From Quercus robur (taxonomy: Eukaryota; Streptophyta; Magnoliopsida; Fagales; Fagaceae): DNA of 64,000 bases. The notes under the pieces were generated by a model. That model did no database searches, was not told the DNA's origin, and saw only the letters and a list, made by a program, of their open reading frames with translations. The translations under genes were made by a program, and so were the position numbers. Location of the stretch: NCBI RefSeq assembly GCF_932294415.1, contig NC_065535.1:8717001-8781000 (forward strand), written 5' to 3'. Position 1 is the stretch's first letter. Every line of letters starts with the position of its first letter. Positions 37,170 through 53,104 of the stretch are shown here, piece by piece.

Positions 37170-38643
37170 AGTGATATGAGAGAGAGAGAGAGTTTTAGGG
37201 AATGTATGATAATGGTGGAGTTGCTTAGCGATCAGTGATCATAGACATAGAGGGTGTTGAAATAAAATATGTTTTGCTGAACGAAGTGGACTGGTACATT
37301 GGCAATGTCATGACCTGGTCTTTCAAATTTTCAATATAATATAACCTATATTAATTATATGGGCTAAAAAGTAAAAAGCTTGGTGGTTGTTTGTTTTTTC
37401 TTTTTTGGCTCGCTAGGCAGAATTTCAAACAGCTTGTGATTTTGTATCTGGTGACAATTTTTTTTTCTGAATTTATATGTGATTGGCTGATTATTGAAAC
37501 TTCAAATTGGTAACACTTTTTGGTTATAGATTTGGTGAACTATAACTTGGGTACAATTGCGGGGTCTGGGAGGGACCAAGAAATTCATGGAGGTGCGGCA
37601 TGGTTTTTCTACACTCGGGGGTCGTCGGATATCGGATTATTATACCTTTTTGCTCGAGTTATGTTGGACTTGGATGTGCTTTTATTAGTGAGGTACACTA
37701 TTTTCTTTCTCGGTCTCTAAGAAGCATATTAGTTGCTTGTGAAAATGACAAGAAGGGGAAATATCCAAGTCTAAGAAAAATTAGGAACAAATTTTAATTT
37801 TCATCGCTCCTATGTTTTCAGGATTTATGCAAAATAGTGAATTTGTCAAAACAAAAATTATTTGTGAAATTAGCCCTTTTATCTAAAATAATGTTTTGGA
37901 AACACGATTTTAACCCTTGAAATCATGTCTTAAAAACATGATTATATAATGTTTTGCGTTGACTCAAAGATGTTAATGTGGCAATTTGCATAAGTTGAAA
38001 TCTTGCTTTTGAAATACGATTTTGGATCATTTTAGACCTTAGAAGCTAACTCGGAGAAGCTGAGGCCTAAATCTCCTGTCATAGCCCTAGAGCACCACTT
38101 GATTCTTGATAAATGACCTTGGTTTGTCATCTGCAATTTTGGTCCTCAGTTACATAGATGTATTGTTCTCTTCAATGGCTCTGCACGGAATGCCTTGTTC
38201 TTTAAAAGTTTTCCTATGATGCAGAGTTTTCCTATTTTCATTGTTTCCTTCATATTATCCTCTTTTACTTGACGTCCTCATCCTCCTCTTCCGTCATTGA
38301 TAATCTCTTCCACCTCTATTCTCACTTGCCATCCTTCTTTGTTTTATTTATTTTTTCTTTCTAGACCACCCTAAATCCATAGCCCACCCTAGGGGCTTAC
38401 CAACCATGTGCCTTGTACAACAAGAAAAAAGCTTCCATCGGCAACCCCTAGAAGAAAAACAAGGCCTCAGAGAAGAAACTAAAATTGTTTCTTTCAATGG
38501 TTACTTCACTTGATCTTAGCCATAAAACAGATACTTCTTTTGCATGCTATGATCTTTTATGCATATGAATAGTAATATAAAACATAAGCATTAGCATACA
38601 AATTGAAGCACACCCCTCTTAAAAAAGAGTCCCAAACAAATGT
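37170..38643. other. Spacer between copies A and B
   Basis: It contains the 5' flank of copy A (CT-rich leader at 37170-37190, read on minus) and the 3' flank of copy B. A segment near 37890-38110 has recurring 'aaacacgatttt' / 'aaaacatgatt' words. No complete gene or element was recognised. Confidence 0.45.
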
Positions 38644-41600
38644 TCAGCTTCTCCTCCTCATGAGTATTTGGACACCATGTCGAGGCTGCAAGGTTACAAG
38701 CAACATTGGGTCATGAACATAGGTTGGTGATACCACAAAAGAGAAGTGTTGAATTATCATGGCTAAGATTATTTTGGTCTCAACCATAGCTAGATTTTGA
38801 CCTACGCAGATTCTGGGACCCAAACCAAATGGGCAAAAAGAAGCTAAATGTCTTCGGGAATCCATAAATCTAAATGGATTGAACTCGTTAGCATCTTTTC
38901 CCCATATCTCGATGTCATGATGGACTGCAGTCAAGGAGAAATAGAGTTGTGTGTTAGCAGGAACATCAAGGCCCCCTAGCTTAACCTTCTTACATGTTTG
39001 CCTTGACAACATTGGTGCCGGAGAATAGAGTCTAAGTGTTTCATTAATTATCATGCTCACCTGTCAAAAAATGTAAAGCAATAATAATAAGTATGTGAAT
39101 GAATAAGGAATAATTGACATAAATTGATTGTTGAAATTACATAAGTGCTTTTTTTTTAAAAGGATAATTATTGTTAATCTGGGAAGGATTGTGCTATAAA
39201 TTTTCACTGAGATAACAATAGAAAGTTTTCCTTGCCCTTGGCACAAATGTGATTGATATATGAATGAAAATTGCAACTCCTCTAAAGCAGGGTAAGTAAG
39301 AAATTGAACTTACAATTTTAAGTTCGTTTAATTTCTCTGCAACAGGAAGCCCATTGTCACCGAATATGCCAACCACTTCTTCCCGTGCTCTACTTTGCCA
39401 CTCTTGGTGCAATGCTAAAAGAAAAATTGCCCAAGTTAGAAGGTTAGCAGTTGTTTCCTTTCCTGCAAAGTAAAAGGTCTTGCATTCATCAATGGTTTCC
39501 TCAATCCCTAATCTTTCTTCTTCACCATCTTGATTTTTATATGAAGACAAAAATAGACCAAGAAGATTTCTTGAATCTTCTCTTGCATGTTTGTTCGTCT
39601 CAATTAGCATTCTTATAGAGTCACGAGTTTCCTTATCTAGTCTCCACCTTTCTTTGTTCATCTTGGTAGGCAAAAACCTATGCATTTATAAGAAACCAAA
39701 GAATCAATTGAAACACATCAGTGGACCTATAATAAGAAGATAAAGACTTTATGAAAACTCATTTGGCCTATTTCAAAATGATGAAGCCCATGTTCCATTG
39801 AATTAAAGCCATAACATTGTAATAAGCAAAGCTAGGATCCAATCAATAAGAAAATAGTTAACCAAGACAGAGGAAAAGAATTGCCTACGCTAGTAATATG
39901 AATTTCCTGTTTACACTTTCGGTTATTAGAGTTAATAGAATTGACAAAAAAGTATGAGTCATCAGTCATAAACCCACAATAATTATATATGGCATACATC
40001 ACAAGATTCACAACAACCAATAAAAGGAAGTTACACTAGAGGTTGGAACTTGGATATTGGAACAATATGTTACCTGAAACCAGGAATATATACACTTCTG
40101 ATCGCCTGGGAGAAAAGATATATTTGCTGCTCTTGTAAGTTGAAAATGCGCCTTCCTTCTTCATAATTGCTCCCGAAAGCTGTTCTTGATATGATGTCCG
40201 CTGAGAGTTCATGAAGCTCTTTATGCACATCCATCTCAAACTCATCTCTCCCTCCTCTATTTTCGTCCCACTTATTGAACATCTTTGCAATACTAGCCAC
40301 AATTTCTGGTACCCAACACTGAGAAATTAAAAAAAGGCCTGAGGTCAGATTGTCACAACTAACATGTCTAATGAATGAGCCAAAAATAGAAGTCTAATGA
40401 CAATTTTCCACAATCTCATAAATTTTTTTATAAAAAAGGGAAAAAATCTATACAAATCCAGAAGTAAAAGCTATTTTCCTCAATTTTTACCTTGTAGAAT
40501 TAAATTGGCACATAATTTAGGTGTCCTGTGCATATCTCTTGTAACAGCCAGACAGGGATAACAAATCATTAAGGGGTTTTTGCCAAGAACCTTGTACCTT
40601 AGTGGTATACTCTACTCTCCTTTTTAGGAGAACCAACGTTCGAATCCCTTCTCCCCATTGTTGTATCTACTAACTATCAAATTATCAAAGAAAGTCACCA
40701 AGTCACTAAGGGGGTTTTAAACTAGGTTTTCCTCTTTAAGAGAATTAAGCAATACCATTGAACCACAATACTCTTAACACCTTTGATACAAATTTTTATT
40801 CTCTTGAATATGATATTCTTATATTTGGAACAGAGGTATAAAGTACAAGCACGCACGCACTAGGATTGGCTTTGGGCATATTTCTTGTGCAGCTTAGGTG
40901 GAGGGAAAATTATACAAGGAAACTGTCTTTTTTGGTTTTGTAGGCAATGACACTATATCTGTACAACTGAGAGGATCAGATAGAATAAATAGAGGGAGAG
41001 GCAATTAAATTCCTTTTATATATCGGACAATTTGAGGCCAAAATTAGATGATAATTTGAAGAGCAATTATGACAATTTCCAGTATGTTGTTCCGGTAAAA
41101 AAAAGAGAGCCACCTATTGGCTTGTGACTCATATAATACTCTCTCTGTAAAAATGATGTGAATGATCTTTATAGAGAGAAGAGGTCACTGAATTTTTCCA
41201 AGGAAGAGAAAAACAGAGGCTATGATTAAATTCCACATCTGTATTATACATTTCCTTCATTTTTAACAAGTCAGCATAAGTTTATATCATTGGGATCTTA
41301 TTCTTTCATTCATTTGCTAACAAATTTCATATAATCATATCTTATTATAACTATAAAATATATGAAAGCTGAGCTTAAAACAATATCTAGATGAAAAAAG
41401 AAGTTATGCATTTTATAGATGCTTCTATTGTGTCTTCATATTAGAAACAGTATACACACACCCACATACATACTTATAACAGTGTATATATGTTCAATTA
41501 CCAATTCTCTCAATCGAATAAGCTTTTTGGGAAATGGTGAATTTAATTCATTTAAACACATAATTCTAACGCACCCCCTCACATGTGGATTCAAACTACC

Positions 41601-42270
41601 TTTTAATAGGTGCCGCTCAACGCTTGGGACTTTAAATGGAAGGTTCTGAGTTCTGATACCATATTAAAACATCAATTTTCCCGAAAGTTTTAACTACTGA
41701 GAAACGGTAAATTTAACCGTTTAACCATATAATTCTATCAATATACGTACATCTAAAAAAAGTCAAGAAAGTGAACAAGTTCACCTTAACACGCTCCATG
41801 TTGAAGGCCTGGTTTGTGATTCTTCTATGAACAGCCCATTTCTGACCACTAAGCTGAACAAGTCCTTCCCCAAATAGCAGCTTAGCCAAGGGATTCATCT
41901 GGATCTTTCCAAAGGACCCATCTGAGTTCATAACAACTTCCTTAATCATGTCTGGGTCAGACATTGCAAGCCTTGGTTTTGACCCAAACCAGTACAAGAA
42001 AGTCTTCCCGTACATGGCTGACCACCTGTAGTAAAATGGAGACACACGGTGAAGAACATCGTGGTTGTCCAACGGGACTGGCTTTGATAGAGCTTCAGCG
42101 TACATATGTTTGATCTCAGCTGTGTTCCCGAAGAACAAACGGTACCCAGGGCCTCGTATGCCTTGGTTTTTGAAGTGGTTCTCAATTCTCCAAGGGACCC
42201 ATATGACTGAGTATATGAATTTCAAGAGGATGACAAGGAAAATCACAAGTAGAAGAAAAAGAAGATGCAT
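38644..42270 (-). CDS. CYP721A: CYP721A-type cytochrome P450, copy B (intact)
   Basis: A CYP72-clan monooxygenase. Exons on minus: 42270-41785 (486 bp), 40318-40074 (245), 39677-39314 (364) and 39060-38644 (417), all GT-AG and in phase, giving 503 residues. Domains run as follows: N-terminal membrane anchor (residues 2-22, then [10 protein letters not shown]), I-helix [15 protein letters not shown] (ExxR), FNPFRF, and heme loop [10 protein letters not shown] with the cysteine ligand. It follows Arabidopsis CYP721A1 (At1g75130) along its length. Relatives in the clan modify hormones and terpenoids, but the CYP721A substrate is not known to me. It is presumably anchored in the ER and served by a P450 reductase. 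It is one of two copies with all canonical motifs and a full frame. The long introns carry a SINE and other repeats. Confidence 0.9.
40581..40705 (+). mobile_element. tRNA-derived SINE in intron 1 of copy B
   Basis: Box A (accttagtggtatactctact, 40597-40617) and box B (cgttcgaatccc, about 40637-40648). A target duplication resembling taaggggtttt / taagggggtttt lies at about 40570-40580 and 40706-40717. It inserted antisense to the host gene. Confidence 0.75.
41528..41740. repeat. Direct repeats of about 40 bp flanking a dispersed-repeat-like block
   Basis: 'gggaaatggtgaatttaatt...cacataattctaa' at 41528-41568 recurs as 'gagaaacggtaaatttaacc...catataattcta' at 41699-41739. The block lies in intron 1 of copy B. 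It may be a short retroelement remnant. Confidence 0.4.
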
Positions 42271-42525
42271 GGTGAAATGAAATCTCAGAGAGAGAGAGAG
42301 TTTTAGTGGATAAGTGAATGTATAATAATGGTGGAGTTGCATAAAGCGATTGTAGAGGAGGCGTTGAAAAAATATAATCGTAAAATATATGTTTTGCTGA
42401 CTATGCAAGAACGCAATCGGGAAAAGAAAAAAAAAATCTGGTCTGGTCTTTCAATGGATATAATTTAAGTATACAACTTTCCGTGCAAAATTTTAAAATC
42501 AATAGCTGTTACCAATGAAATACTA
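42271..42525 (-). promoter_or_regulatory. 5' flank of copy B
   Basis: CT-rich leader right upstream of the ATG (42280-42300, read on minus). The leader region resembles those of copies A and C ('gttgcataaagcgattg' and similar), which suggests shared promoter descent. No precise element can be assigned. Confidence 0.35.
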
Positions 42526-42529
42526 AGGT

Positions 42530-43330
42530 AGGGATGATAGATTGATAGGCCAGTAGTATATATTAGGCTAGGATCCGGTCTGAGGACGCTTAGTGATTCA
42601 AAGACAGGTAAATGTTGTTATGGAGGTTGGTATTAGTGAATAAAGGAAGGGATCTGGTCATGATGGTCCAAGAAGATGGTCTGAGGAGGGTTGCTTCCTA
42701 GGTCAAGCAAAGTAGAGGTCAGAAGGTGTGGTCTACCATCCAGAACAACGTTCTAAAAGTTTATATTAATAAGGATGCACATCATGGAAGCATGAGACAA
42801 AGGGAAGTTATGAAATATCTAAGAGAAAGCTGCTATCACTGCATTGAATACTTTGTAACTAACTCTCTAGCCGTATTAATGAAGAAGTGATATCTAAACA
42901 GTAATTTTTAGGCTTACAGCTACTCCCAAAGACTTCAGGAAGGTGCTAACAGGACAAGGATTGACACCAGCGATCGATCTAATTTACACGTGAAAGGTGA
43001 AGATGAAAGAAATGAGGTAGTATAAAAGAGAAAGAATGCACTAAGAATAGGGATCAGAGAATTGAGAGAAAAACATTGTAACAATAAGAACTTTCTGTAA
43101 TCAAATTTAAGAGATATATATAAGAATTGATCTTCTCGGACTGTGCCAAAGACGATTTTATTTAGATAAAACCAATCTATCTTTACTTTCTTGTCATCTG
43201 AATCCATTGTAATTGTTACCCAACTCATTGAAACCTAGTTTTCTATCACACTCTTTACAAATTTATTGTATTAGACTCTTTGGGCCTAGATCCTTTCACC
43301 CTTTGGGTATAAGGACCAAAACCAGCCCTC
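42530..43330. mobile_element. Possible solo LTR or other LTR-derived block
   Basis: A block of non-AT-rich sequence between copies B and C. It has an LTR-like arrangement: a 'tataaaag' motif at about 43020-43028, followed by a leader-like stretch, and 'gtaatcaaa' style polyadenylation-like sequence. I could not place TG/CA ends or a TSD, so this is tentative. Confidence 0.3.
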
Positions 43331-43384
43331 ATAATTAAAATTTCAAGTTTTTATAGAATAAAATAATGCATAAAAAATAAATTT

Positions 43385-43990
43385 GTGTATGTTAATGTAA
43401 TGAGATATGTACTTTCTTTAAAAATGTGTACATTTAATTTAATATACAAAATTGTGTTTTTTGAAAAACGTTTATGTTGAGTGACAAATTTTTTGTACAT
43501 ACTTTGGAAATTATGTACATTAAATGTATAAAATTGTGTACATTTCTTGAAGATACACAATTGTGTCAATTCTTTAAAAATTGTTCACATTGAATAAAAT
43601 TGTGTACATTCCTTGAAAATACACAATTGTGTACATTCTTTGAAAATGATGTACATTAAATGTATACATTCTCCATTCTTTGAAAATTGTGTGCATTGAA
43701 TGTACACATTCTTTTACGTTCAATGAAAAATGTGTCGATTGAATGTACACATTTATCTACATTTTTTGAAAATTGTGTGCATTGATTGTACACAATTGTA
43801 TAACTTCCTTAAAAAATGTATACATCCAATCTACACATTTGTGAGCATTTCATGAAAATTATACAAGTGGTTTTTTTTTTTTTTTTTTGGAATGAAAATT
43901 ATACAAGTTTTTTTTTTTTTTGAGGGGGAAATCAAAAGGAAAATTATACAAGTTGAATGTACAAAACTGTGTATATTTCATGAAAAAAAA
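43385..43990. repeat. Degenerate repeat of gtgtacatt / aatgtacac words
   Basis: About 600 bp are built from short, partly palindromic words (attgtgtacatt, ttgaaaattgtg, gaatgtacacatt) recurring every 20-45 bp with much variation. Two poly-T runs interrupt it near 43869 and 43909. It lies just 3' of copy C. The origin is unknown. Confidence 0.75.
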
Positions 43991-44233
43991 ATGTATAAAT
44001 TGAACGTACATTATACCTTTGGAGAAAATAAATTCGTTTCTTTCAACAGTTATGGCACTTGATCTTAGTCAGAAAACAAACACTTCTTTTGCATGCTATG
44101 ATCTTTTACGCGTTGGAGTAGTAACATAAAATATAAATGTCTTTAGATGCTAAAAAAAATACAAATTAAAATACACCGGGGTACCCCTCTTATTAAGAAA
44201 AAGAAAATCCCAAAAAAAGTCTCAAACAAATGT

Positions 44234-47200
44234 TCAACTTGAAATTCTCCTCCTTAGGAGTATTTGCGCACCAAATTGAGGCTGCAAGGTTAAAAGCAAC
44301 ATTGGGGCATGAACGTAGGTTGGAGATACAACAAAGGAGAAACGTTGAATTATCATGGCTAATACAATTTTGGCCTCAAACAAAGCTAGATTTTGGCCTA
44401 CACAGATTCTGTGACCCAAACCAAATGGACAGAAAGAAGCTAAATGCTTTCGAGGCTCCAAAAATCTAAATGGGTTAAACTCATTAGCATCTTTTCCCCA
44501 TATCTGAGTGTCATGATGAGCAGCAATCAAGGCCAAATGAAGCTGCGTGTCAATAGGAATGTCAAGATTCCCTAGTTTAACCCTCTTACTTGTTTGCCTC
44601 AACAATAACACAACCGAAGGATATAATCGAAGTGTTTCATTGATTATCATACTCATCTGTTAAAAAAGCCAAAGCAATAATAAGTATGTGAATGGGTAAG
44701 AAAATACTCCATAAAAAGGTATAGTACCTGTTACTACAATAGAATGAAATAGATGCATTTTTTTTCAGTCATATATTCTTTTTATTCTTTTGGGTAATGG
44801 GCCTTGGATTTATTATTGTTAAGTTATTTTTGTTGGTACTCCTCTTTATTTTTCCATCCTATATAATAAATTCTCAGTGAATAACTATAGTTCAAAAACC
44901 CTATGAGGATGAGACTATTCATTGCAATTAGAATTCAGTAATTATTTCACTTCACTCTATTTCTTTTAAAATTAACTTACCATATAATCAACAAATTTTC
45001 CCTGTGAAATCAATAGAAACATTTCCTTGATTTGACACAAATATGATTGAATTCCCCCGAAAGAAAAAAACTTGCGACTCCTCTAGACAAGGTTTTAAAA
45101 GTTAACAAGTCAGTAAGAAATTGAACTTACAATTTTAAGGTCATTTAATTTTTCTGCAACTAGAAATCCATTGTCATCGAAGATGTGAGCCACTTCTTCC
45201 CTTGCCCTGCTTTGCCATTCCTGATGCAATGCTAAAAGTAGAATTGCCCAAGTTATAAGGTTTGCAGTTGTTTCCTTTCCCACTAAGTAAAAGGTCTTGC
45301 ATTCATCTATGATTTCCTCAATTCCTAATTTTTCTTCTTCACCATCTTGATTCTTATAAGAAGACAAAAATAGACCAAGCAAATTTCTAGAATCTTCACT
45401 TGCATTTTTGTTTGTCTCAATCAACATCCTTATAGAGTCACGAGTTTCCTTATCTAGTCTCCACCTTTCTCTGTTCATCTTAGTAGGCAAAAACCTATAG
45501 ATTTTATAAGAAGCCAAATATTCAATTGAAAAATCATCTGGACCTATAACAAACATCAACAAATAAAATAATTAATTAGGAGAATATATGGAAATGTGGC
45601 TCTGTACTATACACACCGCGTGCAATACTTTTGGATGGTGATTTTTTATTTTGTTATAATAAGATAAGATACATTCAATCATAAGCCCAGTAACTTTCAT
45701 TTCTTTCATCGTTTTACTTAAATACATAGTTTTTATAAGATATACTCTTTGAAAGAAACTTCAAAATTAATGTTGTTTGTAGTTTTTGATTTGTTGTATT
45801 ATGGAGATGAATTTCTTAAACTCGATATCAAATTCTTTTAAGTGGAGGCGGTTATTACCTTAAAAGATATGTCCTAAGACGTGTCAAAATCGCATTAATT
45901 TTTATTATTATTATTGCTTCCTTAATAGAATTCACCGTTTATACTTTGGTAGGCAATCTCAAAATAATGGAACTGACAAAAAGTCATAGTTTTCATGCAC
46001 AAAACACAGTATTTCTATGAGTAATACTACCGCCACAAACTATTTTACAATATTTTTACAAACTAGTGATGTTGCCTACTTCTTATTGGTTTTTATCTAG
46101 GTCCATCATTAACATTACTTTTTCATTTACCAATAACCACTCACTACATCAACAGTTTGTAAAAATTTTTGTAAAAAAAATTTGTTTCTCTAGCATTACT
46201 CGTACTTCTATATGACATATCACAACCATTAAAAAAAAGAAAAAGTTGCAGTGATAGAACAAATTTTCCAATTCATGAGTAGATCTACAACAATTTTATT
46301 GACACACAAAAATTTCACAATTTGATATGCATCTAGACTTATTGGTTGAACTTAGAGCAATGTATTATATACAAATTATACATTAATTGTGCATGGATAA
46401 AACACACACTTGTATGTAATACTTAATAAGACCAATCCAATCTGAACAATAAAATGTCATGTGAAGATTAAGCAATATTGTAATGTTAGAAAATCCATAA
46501 AAAGATAACCTATCCTTTATATCGTGTAATATATTGTTAGGTATGTATATATATATATATATATAAATTGTATCGTAACTTTAATAATATGTTACCTAAA
46601 CCCAGGAATGTATAAACTTGTGAATGTCTGAAGGAAAAGATGTATTTGCTGCTCTTGTAAGCTGAAAATGCGCTTTCCCTCTTCATAGCTGCTTCCAAAA
46701 GCTGTTCTTGATATGATATCTGCTGACAATTCATGAATCTCTTTGTGCATATCCATTTCAAACTCGTCCATCCCTCCTCTATTGTTGTCCCACTTATTGA
46801 GCATATTTGCAGTACTATTCACAATTTCTGGTACCCAACTCTGTGAGTGGTTAAAAAATAGACATGAGGTAAGATTGGTCACTACTGACATGTTTAATAA
46901 TTCAGCCCCCCAAAAAAAGGTCTAATGACAATTTTCCTCTATTTGAGAAACAAGTAAAAAATAATTTTTTTTTTCATGAATGGATACAATAAAATTTTAA
47001 AATTTTAATTCACAGCGTTCATTCCATAATAATTATTTTTTATCATTATGTAAAGATTTCTTCTTCTATAAATTAACCGGTCAATTTCAAGCTAAAAGTA
47101 GAATATCATTTTTTTTTAATTCTATATAAAAAAAATTATATTGAAAATTGGATAGTTACATCAATTTGAGAAGGGCAGTTTTTATTACTATTATTATTAT

Positions 47201-48013
47201 TTATTTACTTCTTTATTCTATCTTGTGACTATATCATACTTTTTCTATAAAAATGAGGTGAAAGGTTTTTATAAAATGGTGAGATCACAATCTCATTTTT
47301 GTATAGATAAAAGAGTAAAACACTAAAACTTTAATAAAGTACTTTAAATACAGCATACAAGGTTTTTCAATTTGTTGCATTCACTCGTAAGTCACAAATA
47401 TTGTTATCCTTTTCAATGACAATTAAATTTCTAACAACATATTTGAATTCAATTGAAAAACTGAATGCACCTAATGGTCTGTATCTAAATTTTATCATTT
47501 TGGGTTGGAAGAATAAAAAGAGGTCACCTTAACCCGTTCCATGTTAAAGGCCCGGTTTGCAATCCTTCTATGGATAGCCCATTCTTGACCACTAAGCACA
47601 ACAAGTCCTTTCCCAAAGAGCAGCTTAGCCACTGGGTTCAGCCTCAACTTTTCAAAAGATCCATCTGAGTTGGCAAGAACTTCCTTAATCATGTTCGGGT
47701 CGGATATCGCCAGCCTTGGTTTTGACCCGAACCAGTGCAGGAAAGTTTTCCCGTACATGACAGACCACCTGTAGTAAAAAGGAATCACACGATGAAGGAC
47801 ATCATGGTGGTCAAACGAAATTGGCTTTGATACAGCGTTAGCATACAACTGTTTGGTCTCAGCTGTGTTCCCGAAGATCAGACGGTAGCCAGGGCCTCTA
47901 ATGCCTTGATTTCGGAAGTGATTTTCAATTTTCCATGGGACCCATATGAATGAGTATACGAATTTCAGAACACTAACTAGGAAAATCACAAAAACAATGA
48001 AAAGAAGATACAT
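44234..48013 (-). CDS. CYP721A: CYP721A-type cytochrome P450, copy C (intact)
   Basis: Exons on minus: 48013-47528 (486 bp), 46840-46596 (245), 45494-45131 (364) and 44656-44234 (423). All are GT-AG and in phase, giving 505 residues. The start [13 protein letters not shown] is chosen over an upstream in-frame ATG at 48064, because it aligns with the starts of A, B and E and begins directly with the hydrophobic anchor. Motifs: [10 protein letters not shown] hinge, ETLRLYPS (ExxR), FNPFRF and [10 protein letters not shown] (heme). The I-helix reads LVGKETT where its sisters have FAGKETT. The oxygen-binding Gly, Glu and Thr are kept, so activity is plausible. Exon 4 begins with ATG AGT ATG rather than the GTx AGC ATG of the other copies. 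It is closest overall to copy B. Its 5' flank is partly duplicated near 56330-56770. Confidence 0.9.
46019..46201. mobile_element. MITE in intron 2 of copy C (GAGTAAT family)
   Basis: 183 bp with ends GAGTAATACTACCG and GCATTACTC in inverse. The flanks tatttctat / tacttctat match at 8 of 9 positions. It is the same family as 50421-50612 and shares 'acaaactattttacaa' and 'gtccatcattaacatta'. Confidence 0.75.
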
Positions 48014-48292
48014 GGTGAAACGAAAAAGAAAAAAAAAAAGAATGGTGTGGTTGTAAAGGTGCAAGTTGTAGAGGGTGTTGATGACAAAATATATTGTAAA
48101 ATTTTGCTTACACTCTATGCAAGAAGCCTAGAACTCGGTGAGTCATCAGTCACAGTTTTATTTGGGAGTAAAATTGGCAGGCATGCACGGCTGAGAGAGA
48201 CCATGTGCCAGACATGCATGCCCTCTATCTCCACTTGTTAAAGAATCATCTTGAAAATACTATTCAAATACTTCTCTTATCTTAGTTTCTTG
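48014..48292 (-). promoter_or_regulatory. 5' flank of copy C
   Basis: Sequence upstream of the copy C start. Part of it (48041-48240: 'tggttgtaaaggtgca', 'gagtaaaattggcag', 'ccagacatgcatgcc') is repeated between D and E at 56360-56770. That makes it the left boundary of the duplicated unit. Promoter elements cannot be singled out. Confidence 0.5.
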
Positions 48293-48786
48293 TGGGTAGG
48301 GAATTAACACGAAATTCTCAAACTTGTGAGAAATAAAATAGAGAAAAACACATGTCAAAGAAAAAATAATCACACGCACAAGACAGTATTTACGTAGTTC
48401 GGCAATTTACCCATGTTCAGGAAATTGCAAGGATTTCACTATTATTAGAAAAAAAATACAAAGTACAGCAGTACAGTTTTTCTCTCTCCCAAAAACTACA
48501 TCAAAAAACCTTAATCACCAAAACAACAGTTTCGATATCATACGCACAGGATTTACAATGGGTTACAAAATAAGTCAAATTTTTTTTTTTCCCGAGGGTG
48601 TTGCCCCTAGTCCCTAGACCCCCAAGAGACTTGTCTATGAGCGCTACAACTTGGGCTTATTGGCCCAAACCTTCACTCCATAGACTAAACTTCAAAAAAC
48701 TCCTATTAAAAACCACGCAACATCATTTCGGATCAGATCGGGTCGTCATCCAGATCAAACACAACTAAACTCCACAAAACCCAACA
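48293..48786 (-). mobile_element. Solo LTR with perfect 5-bp TSD
   Basis: 494 bp. Read on minus it runs from TGTTGGGTTTTGTGG to CTACCCA, with the 5-bp duplication TCTTG at 48288-48292 and 48787-48791. The matching place downstream of copy E (about 57905-57925, 'cttactctcttgtttcttt') is empty, so it inserted in the D unit after the D/E duplication or was never shared. It is related to 5957-6267. No internal part remains. Confidence 0.85.
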
Positions 48787-48791
48787 TCTTG

Positions 48792-52773
<3,982 letters not shown>

Positions 52774-53104
52774 AGTTGGAGAGAATGTTTTTTATAAGAA
52801 TGGTGAGGCAGTTCAGTAATTAGCTAGATTCAACACTAAGCAACTATTTAAGGTTGATTTACAGAGAAAAAGTGTGCTACTTTAGTTTGTAGTGATCATA
52901 TAGACTACAGGAAAAGCGGCCCAAACATTTTATATGTGAATAGTTATTACTTGTTCATCATTAAAATGTAAAGCAATGGTTTTTAATTTTGTGTTTCATG
53001 TTATGACGGACTCAATGACGTAATTCACTTAGTGGGGCAAAGAAAGTAGAAAGAAAAATGATTAAGTTATTATACAAAAACTTATAAATTAATGTATCAA
53101 CAGT
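52774..53104 (-). promoter_or_regulatory. 5' flank of copy D
   Basis: It aligns with 62869-63410 upstream of copy E apart from E-specific inserts. On minus, 'ccttaaatagtt' (about 52855-52844) is a TATA-like candidate some 70 bp upstream of the former start. Both copies keep it. Confidence 0.45.

Noticed and set aside
47495-48064. Upstream start MHLYNHTILF for copy C
   Set aside because: The extra 17 residues are not shared by the other copies and precede the normal hydrophobic anchor start.
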